Part shown: piece after piece, positions 17,437 to 25,699 of the stretch | Position numbering within the stretch: position 1 is the stretch's first letter | Layout of the letters: the number at the start of each line of letters is the position of its first letter | NCBI RefSeq assembly: GCF_003813775.1 | Contig: NZ_RPDH01000002.1 | Span: 62,001-126,000 of the forward strand | Length of the DNA: 64,000 nt | Reading direction: 5' to 3' | Source of the DNA: Chitinophaga lutea | Lineage (GTDB): Bacteria; Bacteroidota; Bacteroidia; Chitinophagales; Chitinophagaceae | The notes under the pieces: generated by a model | What the model was told of the DNA's origin: nothing | Databases searched by the model: none | What the model saw: the letters and a program-made list of their open reading frames with translations, nothing else | Program-made: the position numbers and the translations under genes

Positions 17437-19446
17437 TTATTTGCTGCGCGGCAGCGACACGGTCGTCTGGTAATTGGAATAATTGTACAGCGGGTTTTTC
17501 TTCGGATGGTACAACTTCCCGGGCAGCGGGTTGTCTGCCTGGGTGTACACCCAGATTTCCTCCGGGCTCCAAACCACGATCTCGTCGCGGCAGTCGCCGG
17601 TTAAATCCAGCACGGCATTGCACATATCCGGGTGCCCGTCGTCGGGGAACCGAAGCACTTTGCGGCCGCGGCCGTCGTAAACGCCACCTTCCTCCACATT
17701 CGCATTGTGAATGAAATACTCCTCCGTTTTGCCGGCCCAGTTCAGCGGTAGCACCATGCTGCCATACTGATTGGGCTCAAAATCGTGGTAGATGTTGCCG
17801 TCCGCATCGTAGAAATGAATGATGCCCTGATTGGCCCAGAAGTTAATGGTGACGGTCTCGAGCCCGGGCAGATCGTCCCGGAAATTGGCGACTGAGGGGT
17901 TCTGCGCATGCCCGATGAAATAATGCCGGAGCATGTTGCCCTTCACGTCCGTGAAAAACATGCCCTCGTCGCTGGCGGCGCAGAGTGTTTGCAGGGTGCC
18001 ATTCTGTTTGAAGTCCACGATGGCCACGCCATCCGCATGATCTTTCAGCATTTTTTCATGGCTCCAGCGCACGGTACCGTCACTGTTGAACAGCGTATAG
18101 CCGATGAGCAGTTCGTCTTTCCCGTCGCCGTCGGTATCCAGCGCAAAGGGGTAGTGGCCGGTGTTGCACGACGCCTGCCAGAGCGGGTTCAGTTTATTGT
18201 CGAGCGCCCACAGGTGACGGTAACGGTCTTTGATGATGATGTCGCCGGCATAACCCTGCCCGCGCAGATCGCAGAAAAAAAGACAGTCGCCGAGGATGCG
18301 CTCCCTGCTGGAGTCGGGCAGCATGGGGGTGGGGCTTTTATATTTTGTTTTGCCGGTGGCGGCGTCCGCTACGATGATCTCCTTATTCATGCAGTACACC
18401 ACTTCATTTTTGCCGTCGTTGTCGAGGTCGTGTACCTGGAAAGCCACATCATTGGTAAGATGATCTTTCCAGAGATCTGGTTTGCCGATCTGCCAGAGTC
18501 TTTCTCCATCGAAGGTCATGGCCGTCAGGCAGCTCAGTTCGCTGCGGTTATCGGCCGGGCCGTGGTGTACCACCTGCCCGATGAGCACATCTGTTTTCCG
18601 GTCGCCGTTGAGGTCGCCGAAGCGCAGGTTCCGGCCCACACCGAAACCCGGCGTAGCTATTTTTTTCCAGAGTACCATGCGGGGATTGGCGGCCTGCAAG
18701 GCGGTTTCTTCCTCTGCCTTGACGGCCCTGCGGTGTGCCAGCAGCTGTTGCGCGGGAGCAGGCATGGAAACGGCGACGCGGCTGAACGCAGTGGGCATGT
18801 CGGCCAGCAAGGCAATTTTTCCTTCCCGGAAGGTGGTGTCGGTGACGCGCAGCTGCGGGCCACCGGTAAAGCCTGCTTTGATCTCGTCGCCCTGAACGGT
18901 CACCGTGGCATCGAGGTAGCTGCCGGGCCTGAAACTAAAAGGCTGCTCCTCCAGGAGCCACTCATCGAGCTTCCGGAATGCACTGCCATGCCGCACCAGT
19001 TTGAGCACCGCCCTGTCGTTTTCTATCCCGAAGAAATAATAACAGCGGTCGTTTCGGTACCGGAAGGCAACGCCGCTCTGGCGGCGACTGTCCGACGGAG
19101 CAAACCGCACCTGCAACGTATAGTCTTTCCAGAATTCGTGACCGGTAACGAGCATGGGATGATAGTCTGCGGTCGGAGGGTAGGAAAGATGCTGCACGAC
19201 GACCCTGTCGCCGCCGTCTGACCGTACCAGCCAGGAATTTTGCGTGGCGAAGCGGAAGGTAGATTGTGCCCAGTTGCCTGCCGGCGCCGCTTCCCGCAAA
19301 TAATGATACTCCGTATGCGCGCCCGTCCGGGAAAACATGGGGCCGCTGGGCAGGGCGTTGAAATCGTCGGAAAAAATCACCGCACTTTTCGGGCTGCAGG
19401 ATGCCAGCATGGCCAGCCCGGCCACCAGGAAGGATAGTTTGTGCAT
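17437..19446 (-). CDS. Lipoprotein with lectin-like and FG-GAP beta-propeller domains (PL11-like)
   Basis: The product has 669 residues and is a predicted lipoprotein (lipobox AMLASC). Residues ~25-220 look like a concanavalin/LamG-type sandwich of the kind also found in 3-keto-disaccharide hydrolase (DUF1080) proteins (HEFWKDYTLQVRFAPS, GVAFRYRNDRCYYFFGIEND). Residues ~260-660 form a beta-propeller with FG-GAP calcium motifs (FGDLNGDRKTDVLIG, VHDLDNDGKNEVVYC, ALDTDGDGKDELLIG, VLDLTGDCRDEIVVW). The propeller resembles family PL11 rhamnogalacturonan lyases, so a pectin-related role is possible but not shown. It is divergent from the phosphoesterase at 19700, with a LacI-type dyad between them. 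Confidence 0.7.
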   Translation of the reverse strand: MHKLSFLVAGLAMLASCSPKSAVIFSDDFNALPSGPMFSRTGAHTEYHYLREAAPAGNWAQSTFRFATQNSWLVRSDGGDRVVVQHLSYPPTADYHPMLVTGHEFWKDYTLQVRFAPSDSRRQSGVAFRYRNDRCYYFFGIENDRAVLKLVRHGSAFRKLDEWLLEEQPFSFRPGSYLDATVTVQGDEIKAGFTGGPQLRVTDTTFREGKIALLADMPTAFSRVAVSMPAPAQQLLAHRRAVKAEEETALQAANPRMVLWKKIATPGFGVGRNLRFGDLNGDRKTDVLIGQVVHHGPADNRSELSCLTAMTFDGERLWQIGKPDLWKDHLTNDVAFQVHDLDNDGKNEVVYCMNKEIIVADAATGKTKYKSPTPMLPDSSRERILGDCLFFCDLRGQGYAGDIIIKDRYRHLWALDNKLNPLWQASCNTGHYPFALDTDGDGKDELLIGYTLFNSDGTVRWSHEKMLKDHADGVAIVDFKQNGTLQTLCAASDEGMFFTDVKGNMLRHYFIGHAQNPSVANFRDDLPGLETVTINFWANQGIIHFYDADGNIYHDFEPNQYGSMVLPLNWAGKTEEYFIHNANVEEGGVYDGRGRKVLRFPDDGHPDMCNAVLDLTGDCRDEIVVWSPEEIWVYTQADNPLPGKLYHPKKNPLYNYSNYQTTVSLPRSK

Positions 19447-19526
19447 TACCGTAATGTTTAAAGAAAGGAATTCATAACGTGGGCGGTCAACTTCACCCGA
19501 TGTTCCGGGCCGCCGGATACTAATTT

Positions 19527-19542
19527 ATGCAAACGGTTGCAT
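19527..19542. promoter_or_regulatory. LacI-type operator candidate in divergent region
   Basis: ATGCAAACGGTTGCAT is a 16-bp near-perfect palindrome (one mismatch between halves) with a central CG. This is the layout of LacI/PurR-family operators. It sits between the divergent starts at 19446 and 19700 and could control both. It differs from the TTTCGGGTAC operators further right, so another regulator would be needed. Confidence 0.5.
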
Positions 19543-19699
19543 TAAAACAACAATGTATTGCCCCGCACGGTGTGAATGCGTACTTTCGGTGGAGGGCCGC
19601 CGGGGACACGCATATATATTATACTCTTAATGAAAACTTAACCCGCCGGCAGTGAAGACAATTAAAAGAAATCGCATTCTTTACGCAAAATTAGCTTCA

Positions 19700-21286
19700 A
19701 TGAACAGGTTTAGAAAAACAAGCAGCCTCTCCGCGGCGCTGCTGATCGCTTCCATGGGCTGTGCACTGGCGCAGTCGGCCGTTACCGGCGTGGTGTATCA
19801 GGACGCGAACGGCAATGGCAAAAAAGACAAAAAAGAAACGGGTATCGCCGGGGTTTCCGTGAGCAATGGGGTAGAAGTGACGGTGACCGACGCACAAGGC
19901 CGGTACCAGCTGCCCGTGGGCAACGATAACATGATTTTCGTGATCAAACCGGCAGGCTACAAAGTGCCGGTGAACGCACTCAACCAGCCGCAGCACTACT
20001 ATGCGCATAAACCCGCCGGCTCGCCGGCGCTGAAATACAAAGGCGTGCCGGCCACCGGTAACCTGCCGAAATCAGTAGACTTTCCGCTGGCGAAATATGA
20101 AGAAAGCGCCGACTTCACCGCGCTGGTGTTCGGTGATCCGCAGGCTTACAACCTCGACGAGATCGGGTACTTCTCCAAAAGCATCGTGTCTGAAGTGAAA
20201 GGCATCAGCAACGTGGCCTTCGGCCTGAGCCTCGGCGACCTCGTTGGCGATGATCTCAGCCTGCACAATCCCTACATCAAAGCCGTCAACGAAATCGGGC
20301 TGCCCTGGTACAACGTGCTCGGCAATCACGATATGAACTACGACGCCGTGGCGGATTCACTGTCTGATGAATCGTTTGAAGCAGGGTTTGGCCCCGCCAA
20401 CTATGCCTACAACTACGGCAACGCTCACTTCATCGTGCTCGACGATATCCTTTATCCCGATCCCCGCGACGGTAAAAGCTACTGGGGCGGCTTCCGGAAG
20501 AGCCAGCTCGACTTCGTGGAAAATGACCTGAAACACGTGCCGAAAGACAAACTCATCGTGTTGTCGTTCCACATTCCCCTGATGCACAACAATGAAGACG
20601 CATTCCGCAACGCCGACCGGCAAAGGCTGTTCGACATCCTGAAAGATTTCCCGCATACACTGTCCATGTCTGCCCACACCCACCTGCAACGCCAGAACTT
20701 TTACGGCAAAGCGGAAGGCTGGCAGCAGGAAAAACCGCATCATGAGTACAATGCCGGCACCACTTCGGGCGACTGGTATTCCGGTGAGATCGGCAGCAAA
20801 GGTTTCCCCGACGGTACCATGCGTGACGGTACGCCGCGTGGTTACGCATTTCTCAACATCCGCGGCAACCAGTACACGATCGACTACAAAGTGGCCGGCG
20901 CACCGAAGGACTACCAGATCAAACTGTTCCACCCCAAAGTGGTGAACCAGGAGAAGCCGGGCGCTGCGGGTATTTACGCCAACTTTTTTATGGGCGATAA
21001 AGGCAGCAAAGTGGAATACCGCGTCGGCAATGGCGAATGGAAGAAGATGGTGTATGTCGAGGACGCCGATCCTGCATACGAAAACGAACTGTATAAATGG
21101 GATACGACGGAAGAGCTGCTGCCCGGCCGCCGTCCCTCCAACCCCGAAAACTGTACCCATCTCTGGCGAGGCCCCGTGCCGCGCGGACTGGCGGCTGGCG
21201 AGCACCAGATCGAAGTGCGCGCTACCGATATGTTCGGGAAAACGTTTACCCAGATAGGTAAAATCCGATACGCATTGCCCAAATGA
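19700..21286 (+). CDS. Calcineurin-like phosphoesterase, exported, three-domain
   Basis: The product has 528 residues from ATG 19700 (MNRFRKTSSLSAALLIASM, a signal peptide); the GTG at 19652 only adds a basic leader. An N-terminal SdrD B/MetallophosN-like domain (VTGVVYQDANGNGKKDKKET) is followed by the metallophosphoesterase core with metal ligands in FGDPQAYN, LGDLVGDD, LGNHDMNYD, LSFHIPLMH and SAHTHLQRQ. A C-terminal beta domain (MetallophosC-like) ends the protein. All expected Asp, Asn and His ligands are visible. This family hydrolyses phosphoesters in the periplasm; the substrate is unknown. It ends at the terminator 21311-21338. Confidence 0.92.
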   Translation: MNRFRKTSSLSAALLIASMGCALAQSAVTGVVYQDANGNGKKDKKETGIAGVSVSNGVEVTVTDAQGRYQLPVGNDNMIFVIKPAGYKVPVNALNQPQHYYAHKPAGSPALKYKGVPATGNLPKSVDFPLAKYEESADFTALVFGDPQAYNLDEIGYFSKSIVSEVKGISNVAFGLSLGDLVGDDLSLHNPYIKAVNEIGLPWYNVLGNHDMNYDAVADSLSDESFEAGFGPANYAYNYGNAHFIVLDDILYPDPRDGKSYWGGFRKSQLDFVENDLKHVPKDKLIVLSFHIPLMHNNEDAFRNADRQRLFDILKDFPHTLSMSAHTHLQRQNFYGKAEGWQQEKPHHEYNAGTTSGDWYSGEIGSKGFPDGTMRDGTPRGYAFLNIRGNQYTIDYKVAGAPKDYQIKLFHPKVVNQEKPGAAGIYANFFMGDKGSKVEYRVGNGEWKKMVYVEDADPAYENELYKWDTTEELLPGRRPSNPENCTHLWRGPVPRGLAAGEHQIEVRATDMFGKTFTQIGKIRYALPK

Positions 21287-21310
21287 TCAAATAGCTGAAA
21301 TACCTGAAAG

Positions 21311-21338
21311 GCCGCCGGTTTAACCAGCGGCTTTTTTT
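21311..21338 (+). terminator. Terminator of the phosphoesterase gene
   Basis: GCCGCCGGTT (21311-21320) pairs with AACCAGCGGC (21322-21331) with one mismatch, followed by seven T (21332-21338). Confidence 0.85.
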
Positions 21339-21475
21339 ATTGCCGCAGTGTGGTTATTCCACGCACGTACGGGATGATATCGTTGGGTTGCCGTTGAGCA
21401 TCCACCTCGCAAAAAAATGGCAGGATAGCAGCAGTAACTGTTGGGAAAACCCGTGAAGAAATATTGATTTTCACT

Positions 21476-21483
21476 TAAATTTG
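21476..21483 (+). promoter_or_regulatory. Exact -7 element next to the VOC gene start
   Basis: TAAATTTG matches TAnnTTTG exactly, with TTGG at 21451-21454 as a possible -33 element (21-bp spacer). The ATG at 21488 starts only 4 nt after the element, so transcription would begin at or within the start codon. Confidence 0.45.
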
Positions 21484-21487
21484 AAGC

Positions 21488-21895
21488 ATGCAAAAAACGA
21501 TCACCTTCCTGATGTTTTCCGGCCCGCAATTCGGCAAGGCGGAAGAAGCCATGCGGCTGTATGTTTCCCTCTTTCCCAATTCCGCCATCGATCACGTTGA
21601 TTATTACAAAGCCGGCGAGCCGGGTGGCACCGAAGGCACTGTCAAACACGCGCGGTTTACGCTGGCAGGGCAGGCGTACATGGCCATCGACAGCGGCTGG
21701 GATCACCAGTTCAATTTCACGCCTTCCGTGTCGATTTACGTGAATTGCGAAAGTGAAACGGAGCTGGATACACTGTACGCCAAACTATCCGCGGACGGCA
21801 GCGTGCTGATGGCGCCGGGCGATTACGGCTTCAGTAAAAAATTCACCTGGATGGCAGACCGCTTTGGTGTTTCATGGCAACTGAATTTGGCCTGA
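21488..21895 (+). CDS. VOC/glyoxalase superfamily protein (PhnB-like)
   Basis: This is a 135-residue cytoplasmic protein of the PhnB/3-demethylubiquinone methyltransferase-like VOC family. Recognisable parts are ITFLMFSGPQFGKAEEAMRL, YVSLFPNSAIDHVDYYKAGE, ARFTLAGQAYMAIDSG and the C-terminal DYGFSKKFTWMADRFGVSWQ. Members of this group are common single-gene accessories with poorly defined substrates; the catalytic metal ligands are often incomplete. The start is fixed by homology of the first strand (MQKTITFLMF). It is monocistronic, with 252 bp before the next operon. Confidence 0.9.
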   Translation: MQKTITFLMFSGPQFGKAEEAMRLYVSLFPNSAIDHVDYYKAGEPGGTEGTVKHARFTLAGQAYMAIDSGWDHQFNFTPSVSIYVNCESETELDTLYAKLSADGSVLMAPGDYGFSKKFTWMADRFGVSWQLNLA

Positions 21896-22147
21896 TACAA
21901 TGTTGTTTGTTTTTATAGCGCGCTCCTGCGTTGGTGGGTAGCGGCGTGTTTCTACGTAAAATATTTTCACCTGCTTCATTAACAAAACAAATTTTGCAAT
22001 TACTCCGGAACGCTGTAATTTAACAGCTGTAAGAGTTTTGAAGAGAGAACCGTCCCTAAGTACCGTTAAACCAATGAAGAGCGCTGTAAGTATGTAGAGA
22101 AGTATAGCCCCTTTTTATTGATTATTCCTATAACTAATGTATTGCAG

Positions 22148-23446
22148 ATGAAATTGACCCCAATTACGTTGGTTGCATTCGTTGTAATATTACATTCCTG
22201 TACCCGTGGCGCCAAAGAAGATACCGGCGTTGTCCAGGATTCCTCCGCAACCTTTCCAGAACCCCCTCCGCCGCCTCCGGAACGGGCGTCTCCGCAAATT
22301 TACTGGCCGAAGATGAACAAGGAACAGGCCGAAGAATTGTCCAGGCAATACCCCACATCGGCGATGGTGGAACCCGATCACCTGATGCTGGTGGAAACGC
22401 TGGCGGACGAGTTTGAACCGGAAGAAGTGCTCCTTGAGTTTATGCGCCGCACCGGCGATATGAAAGGCGATACCATTTTCCCGCCCCGCATCCGCGGCAG
22501 GTACCCCATTGGCGCGATTCCCGGGATCCTGGAGAAAAACAGGCGGCTGCATCCCCTCACGGACATGGATGTGTGGGGCCTGCTGGAGCGATCAGGTTTC
22601 AGGAGAGGGTTCCGTGTGATCATCGGGGAAGATAACCGGGAAGAGGTGCGGTACAATACAGGCGATCTGGGGAATGCACATCCCACAAGAAAAGACATGA
22701 ACAACGCCGTAGGCGTGGCCGCCGTGGTGCATCGCGATTATCTGAACGTTCTGAAAAACGGGAATTTCGAGCTGAAAGGGTATAAAACACTGCAGGAGAA
22801 ATATGAGCTGTGCCCCGGTGAGGCGTTTTTCCAGCAGCCGGCCACCGCCAACTGCAGCGCGTTTGCGGTAAACGACTCTACGCTCGTTACCGCGGGGCAT
22901 TGTTTTTCGGAACAAACCGCCGGCAACTACTACTTCATTTTCGATTATATCGTGGGCGACAATAATCTTCCCTCGGGGAAATTCCTGGCGTCGCAGGTGT
23001 ATACCGCCAAAAGCGTAAAGAGATATTACGATCCGCCGAACAACCGTGATCTCTGTATAGTCCGCCTCAACAGGAAACTGCCCCGTCAGCGGGTGCGCGA
23101 GCTGAACGTGCCCGGTCCGTGTGATCCGCTGGGTTCCTATTACGTCATCGGCTGCCCGGGCGGCGTACCGCTTAAACTGGCGGGCAAGGCGAAGATCATG
23201 AGTAACCTTCATCCGGCATTTTTTACGGTAGACAGCGATACCTACAAAGGCAATTCCGGTTCGCCGGTGTTCAACGCACTGACCAATAAAGTGGAAGGTT
23301 ACCTGATCGAGGGCGGCAGGGACTATATCCGCAACCCCAAAAACATTAAATGTTACGTCTCCGTATTATGCCTCGATCACGATTGCAGGGGCTCGAAAGG
23401 CGAAAAAGTTATCCGCAACTCTCAATTCATTCACCTGTTAAATTAA
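22148..23446 (+). CDS. Trypsin-like serine protease lipoprotein
   Basis: From ATG 22148 (MKLTPITLVAFVVILHSC) the product has 432 residues and is a lipoprotein (VILHSC). A proline run follows the anchor, then an N-terminal ~180-residue domain I do not recognise. The C-terminal half is a chymotrypsin/V8-like protease with a complete triad: His251 in TAGHC, Asp301 in NNRDLCIVRL, Ser370 in YKGNSGSPVF. Paired cysteines lie near the active site and near the C-terminus (YVSVLCLDHDC). It is the first gene of a three-gene operon with 6-bp gaps. It probably acts at the cell surface or in the periplasm; its target is unknown. Confidence 0.85.
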   Translation: MKLTPITLVAFVVILHSCTRGAKEDTGVVQDSSATFPEPPPPPPERASPQIYWPKMNKEQAEELSRQYPTSAMVEPDHLMLVETLADEFEPEEVLLEFMRRTGDMKGDTIFPPRIRGRYPIGAIPGILEKNRRLHPLTDMDVWGLLERSGFRRGFRVIIGEDNREEVRYNTGDLGNAHPTRKDMNNAVGVAAVVHRDYLNVLKNGNFELKGYKTLQEKYELCPGEAFFQQPATANCSAFAVNDSTLVTAGHCFSEQTAGNYYFIFDYIVGDNNLPSGKFLASQVYTAKSVKRYYDPPNNRDLCIVRLNRKLPRQRVRELNVPGPCDPLGSYYVIGCPGGVPLKLAGKAKIMSNLHPAFFTVDSDTYKGNSGSPVFNALTNKVEGYLIEGGRDYIRNPKNIKCYVSVLCLDHDCRGSKGEKVIRNSQFIHLLN

Positions 23447-23452
23447 AGACCC

Positions 23453-25693
23453 ATGAAGAAGTGGTTCCCGGGATGGCTGATGCTGTTCCTGCTTTGGAGC
23501 ATCACCTTACCCGCGCAGCAGATTACGCTGGACAGCAACGGCCGGGTGACGCAAATGAAACTACCGGACAAGCCGGCGCCGTTCGCCATTTCCATCAGCA
23601 GCCGCTTCGACAACGAAGCCATATGGCGCGGCGTCAGCGATGCGCTCTCGGAGAAGCTGGATGCTACCGTCCGCAACCTGAAAGATACCGGCCAGGCTTA
23701 TCTGCAGTACTACGATCAGTTGTGGACCACCACCGTACGGGCGCAGGTAGTAAAGGAACTGGAGGCGATCGGCAGCTGGCTGAAGGATGAACAGGCAATC
23801 GTTACCGCGGTGCATCTGCGGCCGTTTTTCACGGCGCTGCAACAGCTTCGCGCGGCAGCCGGCAACAAAGGGTTTTACGAACTGAACGGCCGGCCGCTGG
23901 GCAGCCGGAATACCGTTACCACGGATGTGTACGACGATGTGGTGAATGCCTATCACCTGAAAATTACCGCCAACAGCCTGTACAATAAATTCCTGACGGA
24001 TCTCTTCCGCACCACCTTCCCGCTGGCAGACAACAGCGGCCTGAACCAGCTGTCCGCCACCGATTTCAACACCACCACCGAAACCGCCCTGAAAACCCTG
24101 CTGGACAGGGCGCAGCAGCTGTCGGGCGTTCATGTCAATAACATGGACAGTGCGCGGCAGGATGCGATTTTCCAGTTGGATGCGGACGTGAACGCCAACC
24201 CGGTAGTGACGGCGGTGCAGGGGAGCGCCTATTTCAAAAACTGGGTCTGGATGCGGAAAGGCGAGCCCACCATCAATCCTTTCGAGTTGAAAGCGAAAGA
24301 CGAAGCGCGCGGGCGGCAGCGGCCCCGGCAGTTCACCCGCAACGAAAACAAATCGCTGCTGGGGGAAATGACCAGGGGCAACCGGTTGCTGAACGACATC
24401 CTGCTGCCGGCTGATGATCAAAAGAATGTACGCAATATTCACTATTTCCGCCTGGGCGCGGCGTTGAACAAAACCAACGAGATCAAAACGCCGGTGCGGG
24501 GCAACGAGAATGTAAAGATCAATATGCATAACACCGGGCAGGAGGAAAGGCTGGAGCTGCTCCTGTTATCGAAGGAAGCGCACAGCGGCCGCAACAACTT
24601 TGTGACCGGGCTCGATACGAGCGTTTCCATGCTATTGCGGGTCATAACGCTGATGAACCCTACTGCCTCCCTCTGGGGAACCGTTGGCGGCCTGCTCGGC
24701 GGCGCCAAAAGCGCTGCGGAAGCGGAAGCATTCACCGGGGCAATGTTGCTAAGGGACTCGGTAAGACCCGTAACGGTTATCTGGAGCGCACTGGAGACGG
24801 ATCTTCGCAAGCTGAACATGTACAATGCGTTTCTTTTCGAGTCGTCGAAAAAGTGCCCGGACGTTATCCGGCTGGTTCATGAGGGGAAAGTCGACGAGGG
24901 GGAAACATACATCCGGCATTACGTGGAATGTTATATGAAGGCCTATGATGGTTTTGCCACCGCGTTGGAAAGGTTGTCGATCGACAGCCTGGTAATCGCC
25001 AATACCTACACGGCCGTTTGGGAAAGTAACCTGCCGCCTTCGGACGTAAGCCTGGCGCCGCCTTCGGCCACGCCGCTATTCAGAACTGAAATACTCGAAA
25101 CCGGTGAAGTAGACGAAGATGTGACCAGCAAATACGCCGTCAGGAGTTATTTCTCCCGGCCAGACACCGCTGCGAAAAGAATGGTGAAAGACAGCCTGAC
25201 GGCGGCGACGTTCAGTATCAAAAACGGCAAGCTGAAATGGGTGGATGTGAGCGCCGGTCTGGCGTTTACTCTGCCGAACAAATACTACGGCATCAACACC
25301 GTTACCTTCAATACCAATGCCGCACCCACTATCACCACCAAACGGGAAACCGTGAGCGTGGTGGCCGGGCTGAACATTTATGTGGCCCGCATCAACATGC
25401 TCGACGATCACTGGTTCCATTCCCCGAAATGCCCGTTCTACAGCCGCCTGTCGTTTTTCGTGGGACTGAATATTCCCGATGTGATGAACCATTTTTACCC
25501 CGGTATTTCTTACGATCTCATACCCGGCTTCAAGCTGGTGGGAGGGGTACATCTTTACCGGCATACCAAATACCGGATCAGGAACAATGCGGAAACGGAC
25601 AAAACGGTTTCGCTGCACGATGCGGGGCCGTTCCTGTCGCTGAACATCAGCCCTGACATTCTGCTGAAAGGCTTCAATGTGTTCAAAAAATAA
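23453..25693 (+). CDS. Large exported protein of unknown function
   Basis: I do not recognise this 746-residue protein. It has a Sec signal peptide (WFPGWLMLFLLWSITLPAQQ). Residues ~40-290 look helical (VSDALSEKLDATVRNLKDTG, AQVVKELEAIGSWLKDEQAI). A mid-section includes a glycine-rich hydrophobic stretch (GTVGGLLGGAKSAAEAEAF). The last ~150 residues alternate like outer-membrane beta-strands (LKWVDVSAGLAFTLPNKYYG, FYSRLSFFVGLNIPDVMNHF, FKLVGGVHLYRHTKYR), ending in FNVFKK. It lies 6 bp after the protease gene and 6 bp before the Ig-like lipoprotein gene, so it likely forms one envelope system with them. A substrate or partner of the protease is one reading. Confidence 0.7.
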   Translation: MKKWFPGWLMLFLLWSITLPAQQITLDSNGRVTQMKLPDKPAPFAISISSRFDNEAIWRGVSDALSEKLDATVRNLKDTGQAYLQYYDQLWTTTVRAQVVKELEAIGSWLKDEQAIVTAVHLRPFFTALQQLRAAAGNKGFYELNGRPLGSRNTVTTDVYDDVVNAYHLKITANSLYNKFLTDLFRTTFPLADNSGLNQLSATDFNTTTETALKTLLDRAQQLSGVHVNNMDSARQDAIFQLDADVNANPVVTAVQGSAYFKNWVWMRKGEPTINPFELKAKDEARGRQRPRQFTRNENKSLLGEMTRGNRLLNDILLPADDQKNVRNIHYFRLGAALNKTNEIKTPVRGNENVKINMHNTGQEERLELLLLSKEAHSGRNNFVTGLDTSVSMLLRVITLMNPTASLWGTVGGLLGGAKSAAEAEAFTGAMLLRDSVRPVTVIWSALETDLRKLNMYNAFLFESSKKCPDVIRLVHEGKVDEGETYIRHYVECYMKAYDGFATALERLSIDSLVIANTYTAVWESNLPPSDVSLAPPSATPLFRTEILETGEVDEDVTSKYAVRSYFSRPDTAAKRMVKDSLTAATFSIKNGKLKWVDVSAGLAFTLPNKYYGINTVTFNTNAAPTITTKRETVSVVAGLNIYVARINMLDDHWFHSPKCPFYSRLSFFVGLNIPDVMNHFYPGISYDLIPGFKLVGGVHLYRHTKYRIRNNAETDKTVSLHDAGPFLSLNISPDILLKGFNVFKK

Positions 25694-25699
25694 CAGACC

